This document shows positions 24,604-44,695 of a DNA stretch of 64,000 bases, one piece after another. The translations under genes and the position numbers were made by a program. The DNA is taken from the NCBI GenBank assembly GCA_028583405.1, contig CM053251.1, positions 15,139,495 through 15,203,494 of the forward strand. Reading direction: 5' to 3'. This DNA is from Pogonophryne albipinna. Taxonomy: Eukaryota; Chordata; Actinopteri; Perciformes; Artedidraconidae. Below the pieces are notes generated by a model. The model made no database searches and was not told the DNA's origin. It saw only the letters and a list, made by a program, of their open reading frames with translations. How positions within the stretch are numbered: position 1 is the first letter of the stretch; each line of letters starts with the position of its first letter.

Positions 24604-25498
24604 CCTCGTTTGCCGGGGTGTCGGCTGAAGTGAAATATTTGTATGTATTCATGTTAGCAAACTATGAATAAGCTTAAATGGGAAATAATCTGTGTAAAAC
24701 TGTGAGCTGGATTTGGGGCCTGTTGACATGTGTTTTTGAGGACAAAGGGAGATGGGGGGAAGGTGAGAGCATGTCTTGGTTTGCATCCAACTTAGATCTA
24801 GAGATAATGGAGCTGACCTACAGTGATTGGGGAAACCTAAGATCTGAGGTGTTTGTGATATTTGGGCTGCCAATCAAGGAGGTCCAAAAGGGAGGATCAC
24901 ATAACTCCTCCCATTGTAAGACAAGTATAAAACACAGACACACGCTGTGTTCAGCCTCTTTTCTCTGGCTGGCACACGTGATCATCAGGTAAATTCGGGA
25001 TCCCAAAGATAACTGTATTGAATTTGTACTGTATTGATTGTATTGCATTGTCATATTACCATTAAAGTGGATTATTGTTTAACGGTTACTGGTAGCTCTG
25101 GATTCCTTCCTGTATTATAACCAGCTTGGTAGGGACGCGCGGAGATTTGAAAAGTGGACCAGTTATCCCTTTTAATCCCCATCACGGCGCGGATGGACAA
25201 GCTAGTAACAGGTATGTTACCGAAAAAAATCCAACCTTATCGTTATTCCGAAAGGAAAAAACGACGGGGTAGATTTTTCTTTAAAAAATATTAACTGGTG
25301 TGTTAATATCTTTCTTATCTCCGTCTCCTCTGGTGTGAGGGAGAGAAGAGTCCGTCCCCGCTCGCCGTGGTGTCGGTGCGGAGGGATAAACTAGCAACAG
25401 GTATGTTACTGTTTGAAGAAAAAAATCAAACCTTACCGTTATTTCGAAAGAAAAAACGGCGTGGCAGATTACAATATTAACTGGTGTGTTAATATTTG
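24568..25498 (-). repeat. Tandemly duplicated DIRS leader segment
   Basis: Unit 1 is 24568-24625 plus 25185-25320, split by the LTR; unit 2 is 25321-25498. Both share CTCCTCTGGTGTGAGGGAGA, AACAGGTATGTTAC and TTAACTGGTGTGTTAATAT. Unit 1 includes the gag start codon. In unit 2 the equivalent codon reads ACG, so only one copy can start gag. Confidence 0.82.
24626..25184 (+). mobile_element. Solo LTR (559 bp) nested in the DIRS leader
   Basis: The insert begins TGAAGTG and ends CCATCA, and is flanked by a 4-bp duplication CGGC (24622-24625 and 25185-25188). Removing it rejoins a leader sequence that has an uninterrupted second copy at 25321-25498, which confirms both boundaries. It contains a TATA-like GTATAAAAC near 24925 and a polyadenylation-like ATTAAA near 25060, giving plus-strand orientation, antisense to the DIRS genes. 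No internal retroviral or retrotransposon genes remain, as expected after recombination between two LTRs. Whether the parent was an endogenous retrovirus or a Gypsy-type element cannot be decided here. It sits 22 bp upstream of the gag ATG and splits the leader. Confidence 0.8.
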
Positions 25499-25619
25499 TT
25501 CAATTCTTCTGCAAAGCAAAAAAGTAACGGGCAAGCGCCCGTCGACCGGATGGTAGCTTGGGTTCAGTCTGTGGACCGTTAAGCTAGCCCGGCTACGGAT
25601 ATTCGAGATGTGCTCTGAA

Positions 25620-25809
25620 GTGAGAAGAGGTGTTTGAATTACGCTGCAACGTAGCGCAAGCTACTTAAAGGGTGGGAGGATTCCCTGACGTAGACGTCAA
25701 GATCACCAGCCAATCAGGATTGGCGTAATGAGATTGATGCTTCTGTTTGCATACGCGTTGAGGCGCATCCCATAGTGAGACATTGAACGGAGTGTTATGA
25801 ATGAGAACT
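25620..25809. repeat. Inverted terminal repeat, high-coordinate (5') end of DIRS element
   Basis: About 150 nt inside 25781 are the reverse complement of the other end. The outer 43 nt or so (to GAATGAGAACT) are specific to this end and are matched only by the ICR. Transcription of the element would start in this region and run leftward; no clear TATA box was picked out. Confidence 0.88.
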
Positions 25810-26140
25810 CATAGTATACACTGTAGTGGTGCAAGTTCCCATCAGCAAAAACACGTGGGTTCGCTATCCTGGCTCCAAAATGGTGGAATGAGCTCCCCAT
25901 TGACATCAGGACAGCAGAAAGCCTGCACATCTTCCGGCGCAGACTGAAAACTCATCTCTGTCGACTCCACTTCGAGCGATAGAATTACTAACAAAGAATT
26001 GCTAACAAAGCACTTATATACTAATAAAGGACTGGCTTATCTAAAGCCAGTTGAGTAGCACTTGAAATGTTTGGCTCTATGAAAGCTGATGTACTTATAT
26101 GATTATAAAAGCGTCAGCTAAATGTAATGTAATGTAATGT
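25810..26140 (+). pseudogene. 3' end of an L2-type LINE with (TGTAA)n tail
   Basis: An open frame ending at a TAG at 25980-25982 reads APKWWNELPIDIRTAES followed by IFRRRLKTHLC, the usual C-terminus of L2/CR1-group LINE ORF2 proteins. The 3' untranslated part ends in AAAAGCGTCAGCTAAATG and a pentanucleotide tail AATGTAATGTAATGT at about 26124-26138. Only the last 50 codons or so and the tail remain. The fragment starts right at the DIRS boundary, so the DIRS insertion may have cut it, but no matching upstream half was found left of 20101. Confidence 0.75.
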
Positions 26141-27403
26141 GTAAGAGTTACTGAACGAAAAAGAGGTTCATTAAGCTTAACATTTTTTTTTTTTATGGAA
26201 ATGCAAGATAATATTTTAATAAAGTAACAATTATGATGTGACCATTTTCAGTGTGTGTGTATGTTTGTGGGTCATTAAGATCATTAAGATACAACATTTG
26301 ACCCTATCTTCACTATATTCAGATGGACATTTAGTACGTTTCACATTTATGTGAGTCATGTACTCTTTAGATTCAGATTTTTTTATAAAGGTTAAACACA
26401 TTTTGATTTTGACAAATTGTCATGTTTTATATGTCAGTAAGTATAACATACGCCTTTTTTACTCATTACTCATACAAAGATCCTTTAAGGGAGTTTCACT
26501 TCATGGTTGGAACCAACTGGAATATGTTTGATTTGTGTGATAGCTTGAAAATGTTCCATTATTTATTGATTATCACAATTGTGGATGGACTTATTCATTC
26601 ATCCACTAATTGATTCAGCGCTAAACATACATTTGGTCTAAATGTAGCTATGATATTTTAAACATCAAGGCTGCACCACAAAAAAAAACGTCTGAAATAA
26701 GGCAGACTTCCCTGCTTTCTTTATTAGAACAAATGAGATTATACCGCACTGCAAATTACTATAAAACAAGAGTTTATAATTACCCAGCAACAATACGGAC
26801 ACGGATATTTTAATGATTCTTTTGTCATCATTATTTGATTAAAAACAAAGCCTTGAACTGGGGATTATTATAAGAGAGGAATTTATCACCGTTGTCAAAA
26901 ATGTATTGTGACATTGAGAAAAGTAATTTCAAGTAGTGACATTTGAAGCAGCTGTGTCCCTGTGATTGATGTATTTTGTCTCTGGTGGCTATTCAGGAAT
27001 ACATACAGTCAACCCAGACCTCTTTTCATAATGAACTTTTCAGGAGGCCTGGTGAAGAAACACATTTAGTCAGGGGAGGAAAAGAGGAACGAGTGGAGAT
27101 GTTCTCATTTGCTTCCCCGTTGTAACCAAAGATCCCTCCTCCTTTTGTTCCTTCAAAAGTATAACCGAGTGGAAGCGGAGAGGAAATCAGATTCAGAAAT
27201 AACCTAATCAGTGGGTTTTGTCCTGGTAGCCTTTCCCCCGGCGGAGAGTCACACACTGGCAGGTGGCTGTCTGACAGCCATTGGCATTCTCTCCAACAGA
27301 AGTGTGTGACTCAGATCAACTCTTCAGTTCACCACTGGGAGATTGGATTAAACCGGGTTAGCTAAGGCCAGAACACCAGTTCCTTGTTGAGGAAAAGAGA
27401 CAC
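26141..27403. other. Noncoding stretch, no gene seen
   Basis: AT-rich, no recognised coding region or repeat. Short direct repeat GATCATTAAGAT near 26275-26290. Confidence 0.5.
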
Positions 27404-27406
27404 TAA

Positions 27407-28154
27407 TGGCGCGTTTCCACTGCAGGCCTCGCTCGGTTTGGTTAGGCCTTATTAGGCCCGGCTCACTTTAATGCTGCGCTTCCATTACAGTTTAGGAACT
27501 GGGGTAGTACTATAGTAACACAGTGTAGGCGGAGCCGTGACGTCATCTTCAATGAGCGCCCCAGAAAAACAACACAGCCGTTAGCTCTTAGCACTCAGAG
27601 CTCACAGCTCTTCATATCTGTTCAGAAACTTGACAAAAGTTAAACAAGTACAAACCACAGACTGCCTGTGTCATGGTGAATACAGTCGCTGGTTTATTTA
27701 TGTCTGTATAGGCCGTTGTTGTGAGTGTGGACGGTCGGAGCATATATAACGTTAGCTTGGCCAAGCTCCATTTAGAAAACATGCATTTGAAAAGGGTTTT
27801 TCGCCTGCCGTCTGTCTGCAGACTTGTCAAAGCATTAATTCATGGTTTTTACTAACCCGTATCAGTATGTTGTTACTTCGGCATCATTTTGAAACGTGTA
27901 TTACAATTAAATCACGGTCAAATATGTTCATCTTGTTGTAGTTGTAGCCCCCTTGCCAGCGATTCTCTCTCTAGTTTAGTATACTCAGCCCGACTCAGCC
28001 TGGTTGTTCCTGGCCCTAGAACCACGATTTTATGGGGCCAGAAAAACTGTGAATTAGGACCCGCTAGCCGGTACTAGGCCAAGTGGAAACGCAACGTGCC
28101 CCGCACGGCTCGGCACGCTTAAAGCGAGCTACCCGCTGCAGTGGAAACGCGCCA
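27407..28154. mobile_element. MITE with 19-bp terminal inverted repeats and TAA duplication
   Basis: Both ends read TGGCGCGTTTCCACTGCAG inward, with TAA at 27404-27406 and 28155-28157. A 3-bp TAA duplication fits the PIF/Harbinger superfamily, but the subterminal sequence is not enough to be sure. A perfect cAMP-response palindrome TGACGTCA lies at 27538-27545. There is no transposase frame. Length is 748 bp. Confidence 0.8.
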
Positions 28155-28157
28155 TAA

Positions 28158-32194
<4,037 letters not shown>

Positions 32195-32466
32195 ATATTA
32201 TATCGATAATGCATAATGAGACTAGATATCATCTTAGATTTTAGATATGGCATCAGTGCTGTCCATTTCTGCTTTTAAAGGCTACATTATAGTCAAAAGT
32301 AATTTTCTTAACTTACCACACTGTTGTAGCTCTGTTCTATGAGTTGCTTTTAACCACATGGTCAATATATCCACAAAACTACATGATACAATGTTGTTGC
32401 ATCAGTATTGAGCTATTTGACCAAAAAGAGCGATGATATCTGTTTTTTCTGTATCGCCCAGCCCTA
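32195..32466. mobile_element. Degenerate hAT-type MITE remnant (CGATAT family)
   Basis: The segment runs from ATTATATCGATAATG, through GAGACTAGATATCATCTTAG, to TATCGCCCAGCCCTAC. This matches from memory a dispersed fish repeat whose full copies start GGGCTGGGCGATAT and end with its complement. Only the right end is preserved; the left terminus is missing or eroded, and no target duplication was found. Confidence 0.5.
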
Positions 32467-37156
<4,690 letters not shown>

Positions 37157-37168
37157 TGATTGAAACTA

Positions 37169-37457
37169 TGCTGTAAAATGTATTATCTCTTGGATTTACA
37201 CACGGCATCTATTGCACGTCTGTCCGTCCTGGGAGAGGGATCCCTCCTCTGTTGCTCTCCCTGAGGTTTCTCCCATTTTTCCCTTTAAAACTGTGGGTTT
37301 TCTTCGGAAGTTTTTCCTTGTACGATGTGAGGGTCTAAGGACAGAGGGTGTCGTATTGTCATACTGATATTTTGTACAAACTGTGAAGTTCACTGAGACA
37401 AATGTAACATTTGTGATATTGGGCTATATAAATAAACATTGATTGATTGATTGATTG
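37169..37457 (+). mobile_element. Retroposon 3' end with (TTGA)n tail
   Basis: The core CTGTCCGTCCTGGGAGAGGG, GTTTTTCCTTGTACGATGTG and GATATTGGGCTATATAAATA is a common fish retroposon 3' region, and it ends in a GATTGATTGATTGATTG tail. TGATTGAAACT occurs on both sides (37157-37167 and 37452-37462) and may be a target duplication, though part of it coincides with the tail repeat. No protein-coding part remains. Confidence 0.65.
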
Positions 37458-37462
37458 AAACT

Positions 37463-38820
37463 GGGTAGCTGCCATTTGCCTCGAACGCTAATTAAGCAAT
37501 TTCAATTTTTTGGTTTTTAACTACCTCTCCTCCTTTTGTGTGTTATGCCCATTGATTTGTATGTGGATTACAACATGTCAATGTAGTGCAGCCTACTAGT
37601 ATGTTCATGAAGAACAACAAAAATACACATGGATCTCTCGGAGGATTTATAAATGAGGTCTGTTCCTCCAGGAACATAGTTAATCTAGACCAAGGTCACT
37701 AGTGTTTTCACTGTGTTTGTGTGATTTGTGTGTATTGTGAAGTATGTAAGCGTACAGAGAATATGAAGACACACACTCACAGTTATAGACGGACCGAGGG
37801 ACAAGGTCAGTGTCACCGAACCGTGACAAAGCTCCAATGTTGTAAATAATAAGAGCTCTGACCTTTCAGGGGAGCAGATGAGCCATTTATCAACTCCCAT
37901 CAACCCTATGTCCACTCATATCCCGTGTTTGATATAGCAGGACGCTTTTCTCTCTCTTGCTATACAGATAATCGAAACAAGCAACCTCATTTAAATCAAT
38001 AATCCTTCAGATATCAAATAATATTTTTCATACTATTTATCGCTCACGTTTTGTCAGGGACATCATTTCAAGCTGTTTCTTCCCTTTCACAGCAAGTGGG
38101 AAGCTTTTATTGTGAAGAAGCAACAGGAAATGCAATGCAGATATTAATTATACATTGTCAACAGCTTTATTGTTCACTTAGTCTTAACAACTTGATATCA
38201 AAATTAGCTATGCTTTTTGTCAGATGATGCGTTTTTTTTTGACAAGATGATATTAAATTGTCGGTGCTCATGACATGTTGGGTTTATATCCCAGCTGTAT
38301 GACTTGTTTTCTTTTTGTACATACTGAATGAAAGTCGTCATCCTTGTCATGTGTAACAGCAACTAGACTTAGCCTATGGAAGTAAATACCTGTGGATTTG
38401 TGGAAAATGTAGCTAAAGAAGTGATTCATAAACTTGCATTTTTTTTTTTTTTTTTTTAACATTAAGACGACACATTGTAGACTGATTCATGTTGCTTTCC
38501 ATGGATGGTCATGTTTATTCAGCATCCATTTTGTGAAGTTATTTTCTTTAAAAGTGGATGTGTGTGTTAGCTGAGATATTTTCTTGTTTGGCTTGCATTT
38601 TCCTACCCTGGTGGTCATTTGATTTTGTGGAGGAGGGATATTTCTCTCACATTTCTCACCTTTTAAATAACTTTACTTCTGGTTGGGCGCCTGTCTTTGA
38701 AAAGATGAAATCTCCTCTCATAAAGGCCGTATCCTCCAGAGACATGCACTGTTAGTGTGTCATAAGAAATGGAGAGAAAAAGAAAAAACAACTAAGAAAA
38801 AACACATCTCAAGGAAGCAT
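37463..38820. other. Noncoding stretch with a T19 run
   Basis: No gene seen. A T19 homopolymer lies at 38439-38457; it could be the poly(A) tail of a minus-strand retroposon, but no body was recognised beside it. Confidence 0.45.
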
Positions 38821-38828
38821 TGACATGC

Positions 38829-39030
38829 ATTGCATTACATTACATGTCACTTGTTAGACGCTTTTATCCAAAGCGACTTACATACTCAATACTGTGGGCA
38901 ATCCCCACAGGAGCAATTTGGGGTGAAGTGTCTCGCCCAGGGACACAACGACATGCTGACTGCAGTGTGGTTTGAACCTGTCCCAACACCAACGTACAAC
39001 CCACTGCGCCACACGCCTCCGTGCCATACA
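38829..39030 (-). mobile_element. L2-tail SINE/LINE-like repeat
   Basis: Read on the minus strand, this ends in AAAAGCGTCTAACAAGTG followed by TGTAATGTAATG. That is the same 3' tail type as the LINE end at 26.1 kb, and is typical of fish L2 elements and the SINEs that borrow their tail. The other part (CCCACTGCGCCACACG) resembles the body of dispersed fish SINE-like repeats. The exact family and boundaries are uncertain. Confidence 0.6.
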
Positions 39031-40854
39031 ACAGGGCTTTGATTAAAGACTACTGGGAGCACACAACTAACCAGCAAGACTGCATTTTCCCTGGCTCTTT
39101 TCAAAGGCCTGACAGCGTATCTACAGAAACACTTGCTCTTTTCGACATTTGGAAAATGAAATCTTTCGCTGCATCAAGCTGCACTCAGGCCGGAGCAGAT
39201 GAAACCAAGCACTCCATGCTTTGTTGTTGTATTTTTTTAGAGGCATCTCTATTTAATAGTGAAGGAAAGATATAGAAAGGATGGATAGAAAGACAAAGAT
39301 GTTGATCCAACACAACTGGGACCCACACTCAATTGCGTGACACCAGAGATATTACGGTGTGTGTCCGAGGCGGCGGAGCCTCACCAGCGAGCCCCAGGCC
39401 TCACATTATATTGAAGGGTTAGACATATCACTCCCGAATCGCTTGTCAATAAAGATGAGGGCCGCTCGGAGACTGGACATGCGAAAAGCTTCATAAAAAT
39501 ACACTTCAAACTAAGTTTACAGCCTTGTAATAAATCACATATCTCCTGGCAGAAAAACTGTATGATAAATGCCTATCTTCGCTGGCTTTATTACTTGTTA
39601 TTCTGAAAGTCTGCCATGAGACATGTTATGCATTATTCACAGGAAAGCATCCTACGGTATATAAAGTATATCTAGCTGTTTCCATTTATACTCATCAAAT
39701 GGATCATTTAAACATCAGCTTTCCAATATTTCATTGAACATATTCCATTGATTTGCATATTGAGGACCATTAAGCTAATAAACTGAGGCTCATACGCTCA
39801 AAAAGCTTGTTATTAATCCTTTTCAACACTATCCTCTTTCGGAATTCCTCTGATTTGAGTTTTGAATAAACCATTTGCTAGTAGTTTCTAAAAGCCCTTT
39901 ATTCCACATGTCCTTGAATGCACCACCATGGAGAAATGTGAATGTCCTTGCAGCTGACAATGGTAACAAAGCTCAATGATTTCTGTGATGGATTAGGGTT
40001 TCTCAAGCCAGTCTGTGCAAGTTGTTTAAAAGAACATTCTGAACAAAATTCATAAAAAACTCTAACTTTAGTCAATTTTAAACAACATAACACAGTTTAC
40101 AATGTATATTTAATTTGAAGTTAATGGTCTAAGACGTTCCTTTAGTTTGGTTTCCTTAAGGGATAGATTGATGAACTTGTTTGCTTATTGTATAGTGTTT
40201 TTGGAAGACTGATTTTAACTTGCTGTATAAAATAGAGCTGTTTGTTAAATAATGCTTTGTATATTTGCAGAGTTGCTGCATTCACATTGTCTTTCCTACT
40301 TTACGTTTGTTTAAAGTGTGATAGTATAGAAAAAGATTGCATTTGTTTCATAGATTCAATATTTTGTTTCAATTTTTCCCCAAGCTGGTTTGGATTATGG
40401 ACAACGCTCCTGTTGAGGTGCAGGGACTGTTCTCTATTTAATGCTTTCCTTCTTCTGTATCATTCATTTTTTTAAATGGTTGTGCCGAGAGGTCGAGCAA
40501 ATGGAATCCAAACTCTTGTTATGCTCCTCCTGTTCCTGCTTGACCAAGACCTTTTCCCTGCGACCTTGACATTTCCTCCCTTCTTAAGAGGTGCTACATG
40601 ATCACAGACTCACTGTGAGTGCTTGGTAAGCAGATATGACTCAATACTAATGAAGATAAAGCTCCACACAGGTTGAAGTTGGATGGAAAATATCCTATCA
40701 AAATCAGCAGTATCTTAACATTAGCGAGAATAGGAGGGAGCATAGACCTCCACAAAGACTATCTTCATAAGTGAAAAATAAATATTGTACTTGAATGTGT
40801 TTTTGCTTGGTAAATGCTACACTTTTCCACAATGTTTTATGAAAATCGGGCCAA
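39031..40854. other. Noncoding stretch, no gene seen
   Basis: AT-rich unique-looking sequence without recognised repeats. Confidence 0.5.
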
Positions 40855-41890
40855 ACATAATAATAATAATGCATTTGATTTATATAGCACACTTTAAAGA
40901 CAACGTCATCTCAAGGTGCTTCACAAAGCTATAAGGAAAAATATATCTAAAGGAGCATTTTGGATAAAATATGGCTATATAAAAAATTAAAATAAAAGGT
41001 TAAGAGCATAAAAGGTTTAAAAATAAATAAATAACTAAAGGACAGTCAGTAAAATGCGGTGTGTAACAGGTGGGTCTTGAGGCATTTCCTAAAAACTGAG
41101 AGTGATGCCGAGGTCCGTTCTCTGGAAGCTGATTCCACAGACGTGGACCCAGGGAGGAAAAAGCACGGTTTCCCATGGTGACCAGTTTTGTCCGCGGAAC
41201 AGCCAGGAGATTGGAGCTGTCTGACCTGAGTGTGCGTGAGGTATGGGAATGTTTTCTGGTTAGCAGTTCCTGTAGGTAGGTGGGGCCAGTGTGGTTGATG
41301 GCGTTGAAGACCATTATGAGGACTTTGTAGTTGATCCGGTGTGTTACAGGGAGCCAGTGGAGTGAGGGAAGGATGGGGGTGATGTGCTCTGATTTGCGTG
41401 TTTTTGTGAGTATCCGGGCGGCACAGTTTTGTACATATTGTAGTCTCTGAGTGGTTTTTGCTGGAATGGCTGCAAGCAGAGAATTGCAGTAGTCAATGCG
41501 GAAGGTGATGAAGGCATGGACCAGTTTTTCTGCGTCCGGTTTGGTGAGGGAGTGTCGCATTTTGGAGATGTTTCTCAGGTGGTAGTATGAGGCTTGGCAG
41601 ACCGTCTTTATGTTTGCTTGGAATGAAAGGGATGAGTCCAGTTTCACACCTAGGCTCGTTACAAGTGGGGAGAGGGGAATGGAGTGGCCATTGATGTTGA
41701 TATGAGGGATATCAGTTGTTTGTGTTTGATGTGGTGTTCCAATCAGAATGGCCTCTGATTTGCTGCTATTCAGTTGGAGGGAGTTGTTGCTCATCCAGTG
41801 GTGTATGTGTTCCAGGCATCTTGAGACATTTGAAAGTGCCAGATATTTATCCGGGGCAGTTTGGAAATAAATCTGTGTGTCATCAGCATG
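40855..41890 (-). pseudogene. 5'-truncated L2-type LINE ORF2, from RT catalytic box to 3' tail
   Basis: On the minus strand the fragment opens at about 41889 with HADDTQIY, the catalytic YADD box with histidine in place of tyrosine. It continues in frame into a 264-residue stretch beginning at the methionine at 41794. Conserved blocks follow: WMSNNSLQLNSSKSE, SLGVKLDSSLSF, HAFITFRIDYCNSLL, TRKSEHITPILPSLHWLPV, and LWNQLPENG. Near the last block the frame shifts; the usual LKTHLL ending is in another frame. The 3' region carries a GCACTTTAAAGACAACGTC-like motif (reverse strand) and an AATAATAAT tail at about 40858-40869. This is a dead copy: it lacks the endonuclease and most of the RT. Confidence 0.8.
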
Positions 41891-44404
41891 ACCTCCTTGG
41901 TTAGGGTAATAAGATGCATCTGTAGATCGGTCATGTTTTTTATATGCAAAACAGTCTCTCTATACACACTGTATTTTAAATGTGGTAAAAAGTAATCAAT
42001 AGAAAATGCATATTTTTGCATTGATAAAAAAACAAGTTAGTGCCTGCTACTGATTTGTATATCTATGTGCATTTTGCCCTTTGACTTATCAAAAAGACTT
42101 TATTTACCCCCTATGGAACAAGTCAAATCAATGCCCCTGTAGCCCCTCCTCTGGCACATCAGGATGTTCAGACTGAGCCAGAGGCATGAGGCAGCAGCCC
42201 CCCCGATCGATTAGGATCTAGACCGCCGGAGGAGCTAAAGAAAGTGGGGAGGTAAGCATGAGCCTCAGGCAAAATGCAAACATCTGTGTTATTTTAAACC
42301 AATTAATTGTGAGGCCTTGTAACGGCGCAGATCGGTGGAGCTTCCCACCCTCCACTCCTCCTCCATTAATGCTCCTTGACGTCTCCTCATCTTCATCTCT
42401 GCCGGTCTTTGGCCCTTCTATCTGCCATCTGTCTCTTTCCTCCCCTCCTTGCAAGACATTTCCCTCTGCATCTCTCTATTCTCCCCACCTCCCTGCTCTC
42501 CATACACCTCCTTGTCTCTTTAATCATCCCACCTTTATTCTTGTACATAATGGAAATATACAGAACAAATAAATCACAGATTGTCTTTTTGTGTCCTCCC
42601 TTTTCCTTTTCTTTTTTCTTACCTCTTCTCCTTTTCTTTTCTCTTTGGCTTCTCATTTACATCCCCTGCCCGCACTTAACTGCCTCCAACACACTCATAC
42701 ATGCACACACACACTAAATGTTGAATTAATTCCTTCAGCGTTCCCCCTCACTGTCGGCGGTCCTTTATCTCTCGGGTTGGTGGAAAAGTGACTGGATGGC
42801 TCCCCATCATTAAAACCTCAGCATCTGAGATGACACTGTACCGTTATTGACTTTCACTTTGTTCCCCCGCCACAAAGGATGTATCCATAAAATCCAATTG
42901 GCAGATGACCATTCAACCGCAGTTCCATTAAAGGTGAATTTAACACTTTTATGGACATTATGAATACCGAATAATGGGGACAAAATACTGTAACACGGAC
43001 AGAATATTATCTACTCCTGTGCAGGATGTTAGAACCATCTGTGCACATTCACTGCTTATTCTTCATATTAGAATTTACAAAAAACTGAACAGGACGGACA
43101 ATAACGTGATATACGTTTCCTGGACTGCTTTCAAGACGGAGGGAGAGAGAGAGAGGAAGGCGAGGTCGAAAATGATGGAAATGTCAAAGACGATCATTTC
43201 TGTGGAAGACATGTGGTTTTGTTTCCTCCTGAACAGAGGCATCCCCAAAGGTCACGTCAATAATTCTCCCGTTTCTCCAGCTGTCCATTCATCAGTAGGT
43301 CGTTCGTCTGTCATCAGAGGGGGCTAATGAGATCTACATAGATCATCTCTCCCTCATGCTGCAGGACAACCCTGCTGTTTGGAAAAAAGGGGAAAACATT
43401 CATTGATCTTTGATTTCTCTCAGAGGATAAGCGTGTGGCCGTAGCCTGCGTTGCTCTGCAGTGCTTCCTTTTGTCTCTGTGGTAGGAAGTTCCAGCCTCT
43501 GGGCGGCTTTTTTCAAAACGACGCTCAATCACATAAGAGCAATGCAGTCATAATTGATACATTGGGGTCCAATTTTGTGACCGATTTGTCCTTCAGATTT
43601 TTAAAACCGCCAATTATTGTTAGACAAAAAACGTTCTAACTGCTATTTGATAGGTTATTGAGAACTAACACCCACTAAATCCAAATATGTGCCTACATTG
43701 GCCCGAAAACGTTCCTGCTACTAGTGTGCCGACAAAGAAGGCCCCTAATAGCTGTCGTATCATTTTCGGACCGGATATAAAGCGTATGGCTTCAACTAAA
43801 ACATATCCAGTGTCATCTTGTCACAAAGAATCAGTAGACGGCATATCTCAAGTTTGATTTTCAGTAACTCAGGGATAGTTTAGCATAGTTGTAATATCGT
43901 AGGTGGAAAAAGTGACAAGAAATAAGGCAACCCTTAAAGTTATTTGTACCTCTGCCCTGAACAAAGGTCAAAATTGAACCTGATTACGCCCTAAGGCTCA
44001 TCTATCATCCTGTCAATCAATAAATCAACAGCTCAGATCAATGCAACTCTAGTTTAACAATGTCAAAAGAGCCATTGATCAAGCCTTTGTTAATTTATAT
44101 CAGATATACATCTGGGACTCTTTTTGAACGGGCTGACTGGAGGACAGATTGTTAACCTGTGATGACACAACCTTTTTAGAAGTGAACAAAAAGCTCTAGA
44201 CATATGCTGACTCATTTCTAATGGATTGCCTTCCTGTCATTAAGCGATGTAACCAATGCAAATAATGAGTCGCAGTCAGTGTGTTTTATTTTAGTCAACA
44301 TATGATCAGAATTTAGTAACTCGTTTTTCAATGAATTAAATGACCCTGTGAATCATTTTAAACTTGTATGCTTGTGATTTTGTAATTTCAAATGATTTAT
44401 TCAC
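41891..44404. other. Noncoding stretch with a pyrimidine-rich region
   Basis: 42340-42680 is strongly CT-rich on the plus strand, producing long chance frames on both strands. The rest is unremarkable; no gene or transposon ends recognised. Confidence 0.45.
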
Positions 44405-44473
44405 TTACGGCCCGTCCACACAGCAGCGTTAAGAAAATCTTCCAACGCTTCTGCCCATTGACTTTGAATGGGG

Positions 44474-44638
44474 TGACGTCACTTTGCCTCGCTTTTCGCC
44501 GAACTGCATTGTGGGGAAGCCAAGCGAAGATTTCCAGGATTCAAAAGTTGAGCAATGTTCAACTTTTGAAGCTGAGGTGGAAGTGTCAGCCAATCAAATC
44601 CCGTTTATGCAAATCTGACAGTACAAGCGCTAGCCAAT
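44474..44638 (+). promoter_or_regulatory. Promoter-like module: CRE, CCAAT, octamer, CCAAT
   Basis: A perfect TGACGTCA (44474-44481), CCAAT (44590-44594), octamer ATGCAAAT (44607-44614) and a second CCAAT (44634-44638) line up 60-220 bp before the MADF ATG. They are sequence matches only; activity is inferred. Both CCAAT boxes persist in the 15.3-kb relative, which supports their being part of the family. Confidence 0.45.
44540..44570. repeat. Perfect 12-bp inverted repeat in the Harbinger-like element
   Basis: Arms TTCAAAAGTTGA and TCAACTTTTGAA flank a 7-nt loop GCAATGT. Confidence 0.85.
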
Positions 44639-44695
44639 CAAACCGCGTGCAAGCTAGGAGAGCCAGACCGCAGTTCATTTTCTATATTCCTGAAA

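Larger units (their letters stand above)
20101..25809 (-). mobile_element. DIRS1-like tyrosine-recombinase retrotransposon, defective
   Basis: The whole element is read on the minus strand: leader, gag, RT and tyrosine recombinase, then the internal complementary region. Its ends carry inverted repeats rather than LTRs. The outermost 45-60 nt of the two ends differ, while the next 150 nt or so are inverted copies (20155-20312 versus about 25625-25781). An internal region at 20330-20427 is complementary to both outer ends in tandem. This layout is the hallmark of DIRS elements, which replicate through a circle and insert by tyrosine recombinase without target duplication. Both boundaries carry ACT, and no duplication flanks the element. 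Defects: in-frame stop in gag, loss of RNase H/methyltransferase, and a solo LTR in the leader. Confidence 0.93.
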
